This document shows, piece after piece, positions 18,464 through 27,396 of a stretch of DNA of 64,000 bases (the first letter of the stretch is position 1; each line of letters opens with the position of its first letter). A program made the position numbers and the translations under genes. Source of the DNA: Cohnella herbarum (GTDB lineage Bacteria > Bacillota > Bacilli > Paenibacillales > Paenibacillaceae); the NCBI RefSeq assembly GCF_012849095.1, contig NZ_CP051680.1, positions 5,363,501 through 5,427,500 of the forward strand, in the 5' to 3' direction. The notes under the pieces are model-generated. The model was not told where the DNA came from. It saw only the letters and a list, made by a program, of their open reading frames with translations, and ran no database searches.

Positions 18464-19579
18464 ATGTTCGTCTTATTCGCTATTTTAGCCCTAATCGTCT
18501 ACGGTTTTCTTGTTTTCTATATCGGCTGGAGCGGATGGCGCTGGATGAAACCGAGAGAATTCGCCTCGTTCAAAACCGTCTATATCGTTGCGATCGTTTT
18601 TCTAGCCCTTTCATTCGTATTCGGTCGGTTGTTGCCCGATATCGCGTTCCTGAGCATGATCGGGTCGTACTGGATCGCCATATTCGCGCTGCTAGTCATG
18701 CTGTTGCCGATCGTTCATGTCATCCTATGGTTGCTTAGGCTGACGCCGCTACCTCGCCATCGCGCGCAAAAGTGGGCAGGCTTCCTCACGTTGGCCGCGC
18801 TCGTGGCGCTAATCGGATACGGTACGTTTAACGCATACAGTCCGGTCGTGCGCGCTTACGATGTCAACATCGACAAAGACGTTCAAGGATTGGACAAGCT
18901 GAACGTCGTCATGGTGGCGGACACGCACTTCGGCCTGCTATCCGGTCCTTCGCATGCCAGACGCATGGTAGAGGAGATCAACAAATTAGAACCCGATATC
19001 GTCTTGTACCCGGGCGATATTATCGACGACAATTTGGACGCTTATCTGGATAGCGGAATCGACGATATTATAAGCGAAGTTAAATCGAAGTACGGAGTAT
19101 ACGCGACTCTCGGCAATCACGACAAGTTGGACGGTCCCGTCGAGAAGCTGATCGAAGCATTGGAACGCAGCAATATGAACGTGTTGTACGACGAAACGAT
19201 AACGATTATGGACGACAAGCTAACGCTGATCGGCCGCAAAGACCGGACGGAAACCGACCGATCCGACGTGGCGGCGCTCGTAAATGGCGTCGATGTGAGC
19301 CGGCCGATGATTTTGTTGGACCACCAACCGTACGACCTGGATATCGCCGCGCAGAACGGCATCGATTTAATGGTGTCCGGACACACTCACCGAGGACAGA
19401 TCGCCCCCGGTCACCTGCTCACCCGGGCCCTCTACGAGAATGACTGGGGACATGTGCGGAAGGGCTCATTCCATTCCATCGTCACTTCCGGTTACGGCTT
19501 CTGGGGCCCGCCGATCCGGATCGGCAGCCGTTCCGAAATCGTCCGGATCAACCTTACTTTTTCCTCGACGACCGGTTGA
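18464..19579 (+). CDS. Membrane-anchored metallophosphoesterase (YaeI/YkuE-like)
   Basis: 371 residues: four N-terminal membrane helices (about 2-24, 38-58, 64-86, 100-120) and a calcineurin-like phosphoesterase domain (about 138-365). The metal motifs are in order: VADTHFG near 150, PGDIIDD near 185, LGNHD near 222, and VSGHTHRGQ near 308. Relatives act on UDP-diacylglucosamine or on phosphate esters near the membrane; the substrate here is unknown. It is a single gene, divergent from the MalT-like regulator. Confidence 0.88.
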   Translation: MFVLFAILALIVYGFLVFYIGWSGWRWMKPREFASFKTVYIVAIVFLALSFVFGRLLPDIAFLSMIGSYWIAIFALLVMLLPIVHVILWLLRLTPLPRHRAQKWAGFLTLAALVALIGYGTFNAYSPVVRAYDVNIDKDVQGLDKLNVVMVADTHFGLLSGPSHARRMVEEINKLEPDIVLYPGDIIDDNLDAYLDSGIDDIISEVKSKYGVYATLGNHDKLDGPVEKLIEALERSNMNVLYDETITIMDDKLTLIGRKDRTETDRSDVAALVNGVDVSRPMILLDHQPYDLDIAAQNGIDLMVSGHTHRGQIAPGHLLTRALYENDWGHVRKGSFHSIVTSGYGFWGPPIRIGSRSEIVRINLTFSSTTG

Positions 19580-19608
19580 AGCAATTCCGCCAACCCAGCC
19601 GCCAGCCG

Positions 19609-20304
19609 TCATAAGAACAAATACAAAGGAACTGCATAAATAGAAGTCAATATTCCCGCAACGCCCATAGCGAACCCGCTGATGCCGCCGACCAATTCCG
19701 ACTCGCGCATCACCCGGGCGGTGCCGATGCCGTGCGATGACGTGCCGATAGCCGTGCCCATGGACATCGGATCGCCGAAACCGGCCATTCGCAGCAGCTT
19801 CGGCCCGATCATGCTGCCGAGCAAGCCGGTAAGCACCGTTAATACCGCCGCCAACTCCGGCTGTCCGCCGAGCTGGCGAACGACTTCGATCGAGATCGGC
19901 GCAGTCGCGGACTTCGGCATCATCGTAAGCATCAGCTCCCGCGTGCCTCCCAGCCCCCAGACCAGCGCGCCGGCGCTAGCCATGGCGCTCATCGTTCCGA
20001 CCGCGATTCCGCCGAGGATCGCGGGCAATTGCCGCCGAATATACGCGGCGTGTTTATAGAGCGGAACGCCAAGCGCCACAGTAGCCGGGCCGAGCCAGAA
20101 CTCGATCCAGCGGCCGCCGACCGCATAGGATTCATAGGGAACATCGAGCAACGCGAGCAGAGCCATAACGCCTACGCTAGCCGCTAGCAAGGGATGGAGC
20201 CACTTCCATCTGGCATGCAGCCCTTCTGCGCCTAAGTAGATCAGCACTGTGACCGCGATAGCGAATAGCGGCTCCGCGAACAACATCTCTTTCCAATCAC
20301 TCAT
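19609..20304 (-). CDS. lrgB: LrgB/CidB family membrane protein
   Basis: 231 residues spanning the membrane about seven times, with the family blocks PKSATAPISIEVVRQLGG (about 145-162) and GTSSHGIGTARVMRESE (about 190-206). LrgB proteins work with LrgA; in other Bacillota the pair has been linked to murein hydrolase control and to pyruvate or other three-carbon acid transport. It overlaps the lrgA stop by eight bases. No LytTR or LysR regulator is adjacent. Confidence 0.9.
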   Translation of the reverse strand: MSDWKEMLFAEPLFAIAVTVLIYLGAEGLHARWKWLHPLLAASVGVMALLALLDVPYESYAVGGRWIEFWLGPATVALGVPLYKHAAYIRRQLPAILGGIAVGTMSAMASAGALVWGLGGTRELMLTMMPKSATAPISIEVVRQLGGQPELAAVLTVLTGLLGSMIGPKLLRMAGFGDPMSMGTAIGTSSHGIGTARVMRESELVGGISGFAMGVAGILTSIYAVPLYLFL

Positions 20305-20647
20305 TGGCTTCCTTCTCTCCCGCCGTCCACGCCTTAGTCGCCCACCCTGTCACGAACAACGCGATTAAAGTGCTACCGAGCCAGCTCAACCCGATCGCCA
20401 GCCACTGCTCCTTCATAAAAGGAAAGAACAATTGGCTCGCCACGATGATCGGAATGAAGAACAACATCATGTGCCTTAGCAGGAAGTTCGCCGATACCTC
20501 CACCCACTCCAGCTTAATCCAACCTGCGAACAGGGAAACAACGAACAGTAAAAGCCCCAGCACGTTGGCGGGTAACGGAAGGGATAAAGCATGTTGCAGA
20601 ATCATACCAAGAAGATGAAAGCCTAGTAAGATACCTATTCCTAACAT
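20297..20647 (-). CDS. lrgA: LrgA/CidA family holin-like protein
   Basis: About 116 residues with four membrane helices and the family motif LPANVLGLLLFV. I choose the ATG at 20647 (MLGIGILLG) because AGAAGGG lies upstream and the family starts at this helix; an in-frame ATG 27 bases earlier would add a hydrophilic MCSEKGDCS tail and has a poor ribosome site. It is followed by lrgB with an 8-base overlap. Confidence 0.85.
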   Translation of the reverse strand: MLGIGILLGFHLLGMILQHALSLPLPANVLGLLLFVVSLFAGWIKLEWVEVSANFLLRHMMLFFIPIIVASQLFFPFMKEQWLAIGLSWLGSTLIALFVTGWATKAWTAGEKEANE

Positions 20648-21065
20648 GCTGCAATCACCCTTCTCCGAGCACATATATTCTCTCAACTTGAATTTAGAAT
20701 TCAGCCTGCGCTCCTAGTATACACACCGAATCCCGGGATGGATAGACTTGGGATCGCAAGTATATCGTCAATAATTTAAGGCTCCAACCCAAAATCAGTA
20801 TTTGACCTTCATTCGAAGTTGATTGTGGAAGTCTGCAATAGACAAACAATGTGGGGTAGAATCTATCGGTTGTGATTGAACCATTTTCACCCTGTATTAA
20901 TGACGAAAACGGAATTCCGTTCCGCTATTGCGATATTTCAGATGAGTTTGAGGCGAATAGCGGAATGGTGTTCCGTTATTTCTTTGGGATTGGTGTGTTT
21001 TTTGTTTTGTGTGGCGAGATAGCGGAATTCCGTTCCGCTATTGCGGTATTCCAGGTGACTATGGG

Positions 21066-22473
21066 ATGATGTAAAGTAGTCTGTGTACCAACATTTGGAG
21101 CCTTAACAGGCAACAAAAAAGTAGGGTATCCTCGGGATTACGACATCACCAAGAAGGAGCCCTACTCGATGACTACTATATCCGAAAATGCGTACGACAA
21201 TCTACTTGAAAATGCTGTAAAAAAGCTGTTGCAGGAGAAACTAGAACTGCTCATGCGTGAAGAAATTAAGAACTACATGCTTAACGAGCAACAGGATCAG
21301 CGAAACAGTCGTAATGGTCACTACAAGCGTACGTTCCAAACCCGTTACGGAACCATAAACGAACTCCAAGTTCCTCGCGACCGTAAAGGGACTTTTCAAA
21401 CACGTTTGTTCCAACCCTACCAACGTAGGGAAGGCTGGCTGGAAGAGGCCATCATTCATATGTACAAAGGCGGAATGAGCACACGCGAAGTTGCCAAGTT
21501 CATCGAGAGCATGTTCGGTACTCAGTATTCTCCGACCACCATCAGTAACATTACTCAGACGGTTATGGAGGACATCGAACAGTGGCAGAAGCGCCCGCTA
21601 GAGAAACGCTACTCCGTTATCTATTTGGACGGCCTCTATGTTAAGCTCAAACGTAATACAGTCAGTAGCGAGGCTGTTTACTTGGTCATGGGTATCGACG
21701 AGAAAGGGATACGTCAAATTCTAGGATTTTACGTCGGTGGCCAAGAGAGTTCTAACGTTTGGAAAGAGGTCTTAATTGACTTAAAGAACCGCGGAGCAAC
21801 CGAAGTACTAGTTGGCGTTTTTGACGGACTACCTGGACTTGAGGAAGCTTTTCGAGCAGTGTATCCTCAAGCCGATGTGCAGCATTGTATCGTCCATAAA
21901 GTGAGAAGTACCTTTCCAAAAATTCGAGTCAACGATAAAACCGAGTTTCTCGAAGATTTGAAGGGTGTATACACGGCATTCGATGGCGATGTAGCTTTGG
22001 CGGTCTTCGATGGGTTCAAAGCCAAATGGAGCAAGCAATATCCGAAGGAAGTGAAGTCGTGGGAGGAACAACTCCCGACGTTACTGACCTTCTACAAGTT
22101 CCCAGCACTCACACGACCTGCGATTTACACTTCGAACCCCATTGAACGGACGAACAAAGAGTTACGCAAGCGCCTGAAGCCAATGAATAGTCTAACTAAC
22201 ATTGAAGCAGCAGAGAAAATCATCTACCTCCAATCCCTAGACTACAATGAGAAATGGTGCGGAAGAGCAATTCGAGGCTTTGTAGACCCGGACACCAAAG
22301 CAGCATTTGAGAAGATGTACACTGAGAAATATTCAAGACAAAGGACATAAAGCGGTAGCTCCCGCGCCTTCGCTTGAGCTACGCGCCTCAAGTCACACGA
22401 CCTTAAACAAATTGATTTTTTCTATCCATCGTCCCGATGGAAAAACCTACTACACAGACTACTTGACGCTACC
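21066..22473 (+). mobile_element. Complete IS256-family insertion sequence (~1408 bp)
   Basis: The ends carry inverted repeats: GTAAAGTAGTCTGTGTA near 21071 on the left and, on the complementary strand, GTCAAGTAGTCTGTGTAG at the right (about 22449-22466). The 9-bp sequence GACTATGGG is present directly outside both ends (21057-21065 and 22474-22482) and is the target duplication; IS256 elements typically duplicate 8-9 bp. The transposase inside is intact, so the copy may be active. Removing the element restores the regular spacing of the repeat array. Confidence 0.88.
21169..22350 (+). CDS. IS256-family (Mutator) transposase
   Basis: 393 residues, the standard length. The catalytic DDE triad is visible: Asp in YLDGLYVKLK near 158, Asp in VGVFDGLPGLEEAF near 224, and Glu in NPIERTNKELRKR near 332; the CIVHKVRSTF block near 247 is also a family signature. 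A zinc-finger-free N-terminal region with RNSRNGHYKRTFQT near 45 contacts DNA in relatives. AAGGAG lies upstream of the ATG. The frame is uninterrupted. Confidence 0.96.
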   Translation: MTTISENAYDNLLENAVKKLLQEKLELLMREEIKNYMLNEQQDQRNSRNGHYKRTFQTRYGTINELQVPRDRKGTFQTRLFQPYQRREGWLEEAIIHMYKGGMSTREVAKFIESMFGTQYSPTTISNITQTVMEDIEQWQKRPLEKRYSVIYLDGLYVKLKRNTVSSEAVYLVMGIDEKGIRQILGFYVGGQESSNVWKEVLIDLKNRGATEVLVGVFDGLPGLEEAFRAVYPQADVQHCIVHKVRSTFPKIRVNDKTEFLEDLKGVYTAFDGDVALAVFDGFKAKWSKQYPKEVKSWEEQLPTLLTFYKFPALTRPAIYTSNPIERTNKELRKRLKPMNSLTNIEAAEKIIYLQSLDYNEKWCGRAIRGFVDPDTKAAFEKMYTEKYSRQRT

Positions 22474-22819
22474 GACTATGGGGCGAATAGCGGAATGGTG
22501 TTCCGTTATTTCATTGGGATTGGTGTGTTTTCTATTTTGTGCGGCGAGATAGCGATACGAAATAACGTTATTTCGATTCGCCGGGCGCTTCGGAGTCACC
22601 TAGCGGTATCGCATAACGTTATTTCCTTGGAATGAGTCCTTTTTCTTCTTCTGTTACGAGATAGCGTTATCGTGTAACGTTATTGCGGTTCTCAGGGTAA
22701 CTTTTGGGACGAATAGCGGTACGAGATAACGTTATTAGTTGCTGTTGAGCGTTCGACTCGCGTTCGATCGGAACCGGATCTCTGAATGAGACAGCGCCAG
22801 AGTATCGTAAAAATAAAAC

Positions 22820-22849
22820 AGCGATCACAGAAAATAATCTGTAATCGCT
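22820..22849 (-). terminator. Terminator after the ADP-ribosylglycohydrolase gene
   Basis: AGCGATCACAGA (22820-22831) pairs with TCTGTAATCGCT (22838-22849); on the minus strand it is followed by a T-rich stretch. It marks the end of the nucleoside operon. The 38 bp to the stop codon and the sequence back to 22351 hold only the IS end and the repeat array. Confidence 0.85.
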
Positions 22850-22888
22850 GCTGCTTCAGATGTGCCAATTTGTTAGCCGATGGAATGA

Positions 22889-24280
22889 TTACTGGACTTG
22901 ATGCTTCCGCACCGCAGCAACCGTCCACTCGGACAATTCGGTAATTTTCATTTTCTTCATCACGCGTAAATACGTGTCGAGCACGTCTCCGATCGGATCG
23001 GTCCATTTGCTGTCGATGGAAGAAAGTCCATTCATGATGCCCAGCGCGGTAACGATTTGCGCTGCATTGCAATCGACGTCCTGACCCGCCATCGCAATGA
23101 TGTGCAGTGTCTCGTCGAAGTCGCCGTTGCCGTACCACAGCGCTACCACTTCGGCCATCGCGTTCGGGTAAGCGTGTATCCAGTTGTATTGTTTGAACTT
23201 TTCCTCGCACAGCTTCCAAGTTTCCCGCCAATCGGCATGCTGACGGCACCATTCCAGGGTGGTCGATACGAATGCGTAATATTCGCTGTCGGATGGAATC
23301 GCGTCTACCGATAACTCAACGATTTTCCGAATATCCTTCTCGACGAAAGCGAGCGATACGAATACCGCGTTGAAGATTTCTCCCAGCACGCCGTTGTTCG
23401 CATGCGAGACGACCGCGTCCTTCCAAGCCAGCTTCGCCGCTTCCTTCGGGTTGCCCGGAGCAACCATGCCGCAGATCGCGCCGCGCATCTGAGCGCCGAT
23501 CCATTCCCGGAACGGATTGTTGAAATATCCGCTTTCAGGCGGATAGATTCCGCTCCGGATGTTCTTCAAGGCGATATCTTCAGCGGACCAGCCGCTTGGT
23601 ACGAGAGCTACCCATTCCTCCGCGATCCCCGCGGACGAAACCTCGTATCCAAACTTATCGAACGCGCTCAAGAAGGCGATCTCGAACGTAATGTCATCGT
23701 TATACGTATTCGGCTTACGCACGTAACTCCGAATTTCGCCGAACTTCTCCTGCAGCTTCTGCGACGTATACCCTTCGATCGCGGTTCCGAGCGCGCCGCC
23801 GACGATCTGGGCTAGCCATCCCGCGTACATGCGCGATGCGAATTCTTCCGCATGTACATTGTACGACCCGTAAGCAGGGAACTTCGCCTTAGCCTCGTAC
23901 GCTTCCCATGTCTCGTAAGCTTGATAGCGCCAATAATCGGCTCCTTCGTCTTTCGGTAGACGGGACATCTCGTTCATCAGCCGCGCGGTAATCCGCTGAA
24001 GCTCCATCATGTCTTTCTTCTCGAACGCCGCTTCTCCAGCCTCGAGCAGAGGGAGCAGATGGTCGGTCTGATAGCCCATATTGTGCATCGATTGGACCGC
24101 CGCGACCGCCAGCATTTCCGGTGCTCCGGAGCCTGGAACGTTGCTGTGCCAGAACATTTTCAAAGTCATATCGTAGAATTCTTCCACCTGGTTCATCGCA
24201 AGCCAGGTTTGCTCTTCCTCGTCCAGAACGACCGGATTCGCGTTTTGCATCAAATGGTATGCTTTCTCCCATGCTTTCAT
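22889..24280 (-). CDS. ADP-ribosylglycohydrolase family protein, divergent
   Basis: 463 residues. The ADP-ribosylglycohydrolase fold occupies about 155-440: YAGWLAQIVGGALGTAIEG (in place of the usual GxxxGDALG), TYNDDITFEIAFL (the TDDT metal site, here NDD) and GQDVDCNAAQIVTALG (for the usual GGDTDTxAAxxGAL). The two-magnesium Asp residues are largely kept, so it is probably an active hydrolase, but the substitutions suggest an unusual substrate. The first 150 residues form a helical extension not typical of the family. It is downstream of two nucleoside hydrolases, a nucleoside-type ABC transporter and ribokinase, which points to an N- or O-ribosyl compound such as ADP-ribose or an ADP-ribosylated molecule. 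GGGGGAGG precedes the ATG. Confidence 0.82.
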   Translation of the reverse strand: MKAWEKAYHLMQNANPVVLDEEEQTWLAMNQVEEFYDMTLKMFWHSNVPGSGAPEMLAVAAVQSMHNMGYQTDHLLPLLEAGEAAFEKKDMMELQRITARLMNEMSRLPKDEGADYWRYQAYETWEAYEAKAKFPAYGSYNVHAEEFASRMYAGWLAQIVGGALGTAIEGYTSQKLQEKFGEIRSYVRKPNTYNDDITFEIAFLSAFDKFGYEVSSAGIAEEWVALVPSGWSAEDIALKNIRSGIYPPESGYFNNPFREWIGAQMRGAICGMVAPGNPKEAAKLAWKDAVVSHANNGVLGEIFNAVFVSLAFVEKDIRKIVELSVDAIPSDSEYYAFVSTTLEWCRQHADWRETWKLCEEKFKQYNWIHAYPNAMAEVVALWYGNGDFDETLHIIAMAGQDVDCNAAQIVTALGIMNGLSSIDSKWTDPIGDVLDTYLRVMKKMKITELSEWTVAAVRKHQVQ

Positions 24281-24534
24281 ATCATAATTCCTCCCCCGTT
24301 AATGTAGTTGTTCAAAAAATCCAATTCCCTAAGCTTCATCCAACCTTCTCGGTGCTGAAAACGAGACTTTTTGAACCCGCACTTAATGTAGTTCATGACA
24401 GTAGTTGCAATCTCGGGAAAAGCTTACTTGACCAGGATCAACATGAGCACCCCATATTCTGCTGGGTTCCTCGCGCGCTATGGTGCGCGTAAGTACCAGC
24501 CCAATCGTGCGCTTAACTTAGCTCTATGGCAGCC
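24281..24534. other. Intercistronic region with a mobile repeat and a hairpin
   Basis: A 254-bp gap inside the nucleoside operon. It contains the short MITE-like repeat (24310-24382) and, at 24461-24500, a stem-loop with outer arms GCTGGGT/ACCAGC and inner arms CGCGC/GCGCG. No T-run follows, so the hairpin is more likely an RNA stability or REP-like element than a terminator. No gene is seen. Confidence 0.5.
24310..24382. repeat. MITE-like dispersed repeat, short copy with 11-bp direct repeats
   Basis: 73 bp from GTTCAAAAA (24310-24318) to TTTTTGAAC plus CCGCAC (24368-24382). It shares its left end and right 55 bp with the 175-bp copy at 10320-10494. The 11-bp sequence TTAATGTAGTT flanks it exactly on both sides (24299-24309 and 24383-24393), the mark of a recent insertion. 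Confidence 0.8.
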
Positions 24535-25467
24535 TTAAACGACCCGGCTCATAAAATGCCCAAGGAACCGGTCCGCGTCCACTTCGAGACAAACTTCTAT
24601 GCTTGGCCGTTCGTCCGGAAGGGCGTCACGGTTGGCATAGGTTTGACCAGCAGTATCCCGCTCCTCCGTGACGACCCTCACAGGCATCGATTCCGTCCGG
24701 CAGAACGTAGGGTCGATGACCATACCTACCGCCAACGGATCATGCAGGGCACAGCCGCCGATCCCGGGGCTGAACCTCTCGTAAGCATCGATATAGAAAT
24801 CCGTCGCGTCCGCCAGGAAGCGCGATATCTTGGTGTCTTTATCGCGCCATTCTTGCAGCCTAGTACGCGGCAGCAGCGTCTTCATCGTTACGTCTAGCCC
24901 GACCAGCTTTATCGGCAGTCCCGAGCCGAACACAATCTCGGCTGCTTCGGGATCGCTATGAATATTCGCTTCCGCATGCACAGTAACGTTACCGGGTACG
25001 GTGACAGCCCCTCCCATGATGACCACTTGTCCGACCAGCTTCACGAATTCCGGATCCAACCGAATAGCCGTGGCCAGATTGGTCATCGGACCTACGGCAA
25101 CGATGTTTAATTGTCCGGGCATCCTCCGCACCTGCTCCACCATGAATTGCGCGGCGGTTAGCGACTCGGCTTGACCTCTTGGAAGAGCGTCAAGTAATGC
25201 GCCGCCCAAGCCGTCTTCGCCGTGCACGTGCTTGGCATACGAATCCTTATTCCGAGCCAACGGCTTGTCCGCTCCGGCGTACACCGGCACATGTTCGCTA
25301 TCCAGCAACTCGAGCACGTACAGCGTGTTGCGAGTCGCTTCCTCAACGGTTACATTTCCGAACAGCGTCGTGATGCCGATCAGCTTCAATTCAGGAGAGT
25401 GCGTCGCATAAGCGATCGCCATCATGTCATCAATACCCGTATCCACGTCCAGAATCATCGGTTTCAA
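24535..25467 (-). CDS. Nucleoside hydrolase (IunH family), first copy
   Basis: 310 residues. Nucleoside hydrolases split ribonucleosides into base and ribose. The calcium-binding Asp cluster DVDTGIDDMMAIAYA is at 7-21; VGPMTNLATAI (about 120) and the HDPLAVG block near 240 (Asp ligand and catalytic His region) are also present. The start is a TTG at 25467 preceded by a GAGGCG site; an ATG nine bases inside would shorten the end next to the Asp motif. It follows the second nucleoside hydrolase by 25 bp. The two are only moderately alike, so they probably differ in base preference (purine versus pyrimidine or inosine/uridine). Confidence 0.92.
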   Translation of the reverse strand: MKPMILDVDTGIDDMMAIAYATHSPELKLIGITTLFGNVTVEEATRNTLYVLELLDSEHVPVYAGADKPLARNKDSYAKHVHGEDGLGGALLDALPRGQAESLTAAQFMVEQVRRMPGQLNIVAVGPMTNLATAIRLDPEFVKLVGQVVIMGGAVTVPGNVTVHAEANIHSDPEAAEIVFGSGLPIKLVGLDVTMKTLLPRTRLQEWRDKDTKISRFLADATDFYIDAYERFSPGIGGCALHDPLAVGMVIDPTFCRTESMPVRVVTEERDTAGQTYANRDALPDERPSIEVCLEVDADRFLGHFMSRVV

Positions 25468-25492
25468 GTTTTTCGCCTCGCTGTCTTATCTG

Positions 25493-26443
25493 TTATAGGG
25501 TCTTGGAGTAATTCGACATCGTGCCGATCATCATATCCCAGAATTTGTCCTGATCGAGTTCTAACGCCACGTTTACGTTCGGTTCCTTGCCCGTTACCCC
25601 GAGCATATCGACCACGGTCATCCCGTAGCTAAATTCGCCCTTCGTCTCGATATCTACATGAAGCTTGCGGCAGGTAAATATGGACGGATCAATGCAATAC
25701 GCGACGCAGCAGGCGTCATGGACAGGCGCGCCATCGAAGCCGAATACTTCCTTGTACGTGTGCATAAAAAATTGCAACAGTTCCACCACGAAATCGGAAA
25801 CCGGATTGCCGATCTGCTTAAACCGCTCCTGAATTTCCGGAGTCGCCTGCGCTTTATGCGTCAAATCGAGCCCGAACATCGTTAGCGGCACGCCGCTCTC
25901 GAAGACGACCTTAGCCGCCTCGGCATCTACGAAAATGTTGAATTCCGCCGCAGGCGTCCAGTTGCCGAACGTGCCTCCGCCCATGAGGACGATTTCGCGA
26001 ATTTTCGGTACGATCGCGGGTTCTTTGCGCATCGCCATCGCAATGTTCGTCAGCGGCGCAACAGGGATGAGCGTAATATCCCCATCGGAAGCAAGCAGCT
26101 CTCGAATAATAAAATCTACCGCATGCTCGGCCGCGATCGTCTTCGTCGGAGCCGGAAGCGAAGGACCGTCCATTCCGCTGTCGCCATGAATGTCTGCCGC
26201 CGTCTCCCGCTTACGCACGAGCGGTTGTGCCGAACCTTTAGCGACCGGAACATCCTTTAATCCTGCTATTTCGCATACCTTCAACGCGTTAATGGTCGTT
26301 TTATCGACTTCCGCATTGCCCGCCACGGTCGTAATTCCGATCAATTCAACCTTCGGGTTCGCTCCCGCCAGCAATATGGCAATGGCATCGTCATGCCCCG
26401 GATCGCAATCGATAATAATTTTCCTAACTTCTGTCTCCGCCAT
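25493..26443 (-). CDS. Nucleoside hydrolase (IunH family), second copy
   Basis: 316 residues with the calcium site DCDPGHDDAIAILLAG at 13-28, the VAPLTNIAMAM block near 130, MGGGTFGNWTPAAEFNIFVDAEAA near 155-178 that shapes the ribose pocket, and HDACCVAYCIDP near 245. It is closer to classical inosine-uridine hydrolases than its neighbour. It lies 16 bp after the second permease gene, so uptake and cleavage of nucleosides are made together. Confidence 0.93.
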   Translation of the reverse strand: MAETEVRKIIIDCDPGHDDAIAILLAGANPKVELIGITTVAGNAEVDKTTINALKVCEIAGLKDVPVAKGSAQPLVRKRETAADIHGDSGMDGPSLPAPTKTIAAEHAVDFIIRELLASDGDITLIPVAPLTNIAMAMRKEPAIVPKIREIVLMGGGTFGNWTPAAEFNIFVDAEAAKVVFESGVPLTMFGLDLTHKAQATPEIQERFKQIGNPVSDFVVELLQFFMHTYKEVFGFDGAPVHDACCVAYCIDPSIFTCRKLHVDIETKGEFSYGMTVVDMLGVTGKEPNVNVALELDQDKFWDMMIGTMSNYSKTL

Positions 26444-26459
26444 CGTGTTCTTATCCCCT

Positions 26460-27395
26460 TTAGGCTATAGTAGCGAGCTTTCTCTTCTGTCGCATTGCGA
26501 AAAATACAAGCGCTGCAATCGTCACGACATAAGGAATCATTTGAATGAATTGACTCGGAATCGGAGCATCCGGCACCGTCTGCACGATCGTAGCTAACGC
26601 GCTGGCGAGACCGAAGATCAGCGAGCCTAACAGTATGCCGATCGGGTTACGGTTACCAAGAAGTACGACCGCTAGCGCGAGGAACCCTGTTCCGCCGGTC
26701 ATGTCTTTAACGAACATATTCGTCAGCCCGTTGGACATGAAGGCACCCGCTAGACCAGCGAAGACGCCGCTCCAGGCCAGCGCGGAATATTGAATCCGCT
26801 TGACCGGAATACCGAGCGATTGCGCAGCCTGAGGCGCTTCGCCAACGGATCGAAGATGCACGCCATAAGGCGTCTTGTAGATCAGAACCATGCAAAATAC
26901 GACGGATAAGAAGGCGATCCAGACCATAAGGCTGTGTCCGCTTAGCAGCTTGCCCAGCACGGGCACGTCTTCTAAGAACGGGATATTCACAGTCGGGATC
27001 GGCGCAGCCTTGCTTGGGGAGTAGTTCCCGGTCACGCCGAAAATCTTGCTCATCAGGAAAATCGTAAAGCCCGAGCCGAAGATATTAACCGCGAAGCCCG
27101 TAATGATAATATCGACCTTCATCTTGAGCGAGAAGAATCCCATCCCGTAACTGACCAGCATGGATACTCCAACCCCCGCCAGCACGCCGAGCGCCCAGTT
27201 TCCGGTGCTGGATCCGACTGCGATAGACGTGAACGCCGACAACAACATGAGTCCTTCGAGCCCGATGTTGATGGCGCCTCCGATATCCGAGATGAGCCCG
27301 CCCAAGGCGGCCAGCAGGATCGGCGTCATCACTCGAAATAGAACAGCGATTAACGACAGGTCAATGATCTGGTTCCATATCGTTTGCCACACCAT
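26460..27395 (-). CDS. BMP-type nucleoside ABC transporter permease (YufQ/NupQ-like)
   Basis: 311 residues, hydrophobic throughout, with eight to nine membrane helices and the BPD_transp_2 signature GGLISDIGGAINIGLEGLMLLSAF near 32-55. The block IGIPVKRIQYSALAWSGVFAGLAGAF (about 190-215, numbering approximate) is the coupling-helix region. It pairs with the second permease directly upstream (one base apart), forming the heterodimeric membrane part of the transporter. Confidence 0.9.
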   Translation of the reverse strand: MVWQTIWNQIIDLSLIAVLFRVMTPILLAALGGLISDIGGAINIGLEGLMLLSAFTSIAVGSSTGNWALGVLAGVGVSMLVSYGMGFFSLKMKVDIIITGFAVNIFGSGFTIFLMSKIFGVTGNYSPSKAAPIPTVNIPFLEDVPVLGKLLSGHSLMVWIAFLSVVFCMVLIYKTPYGVHLRSVGEAPQAAQSLGIPVKRIQYSALAWSGVFAGLAGAFMSNGLTNMFVKDMTGGTGFLALAVVLLGNRNPIGILLGSLIFGLASALATIVQTVPDAPIPSQFIQMIPYVVTIAALVFFAMRQKRKLATIA

Positions 27396-27396
27396 C

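Larger units (their letters stand above)
20902..22738. repeat. Array of spaced ~25-bp dyad cores (period ~113 bp), interrupted by an IS
   Basis: Seven imperfectly palindromic cores of the form (G/A)ATAGCG...CGTTATT occur here, an eighth sitting at the IS junction. Taking the C of the (A/T)(A/G)CG motif, they lie at 20910, 20961, 21023, [IS], 22491, 22553, 22604, 22665 and 22717. The spacings are 51, 62, then 51 once the IS and one 9-bp duplication are removed, then 62, 51, 61 and 52. Spacers of the 62 class resemble each other (TTGGGATTGGTGTGTTTT near 20985 and 22515), as do those of the 51 class (GACTATGGG-GCGAATAGCGG type). So the true unit is about 113 bp with two cores. The plus-strand region 20648-21056 otherwise shows no coding sequence. 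Confidence 0.75.

Noticed and set aside
20773..21105. 12-bp inverted match TTAAGGCTCCAA (20776-20787) and TTGGAGCCTTAA (21094-21105) as IS ends
   Set aside because: The right partner lies inside the IS while the left lies outside it; the 9-bp duplication and the other inverted repeat fix the IS ends elsewhere. Probably chance or an older event.
20902..22738. CRISPR array
   Set aside because: The cores vary too much and the spacers resemble each other in alternating classes, which is the reverse of a CRISPR pattern; no cas gene is present.
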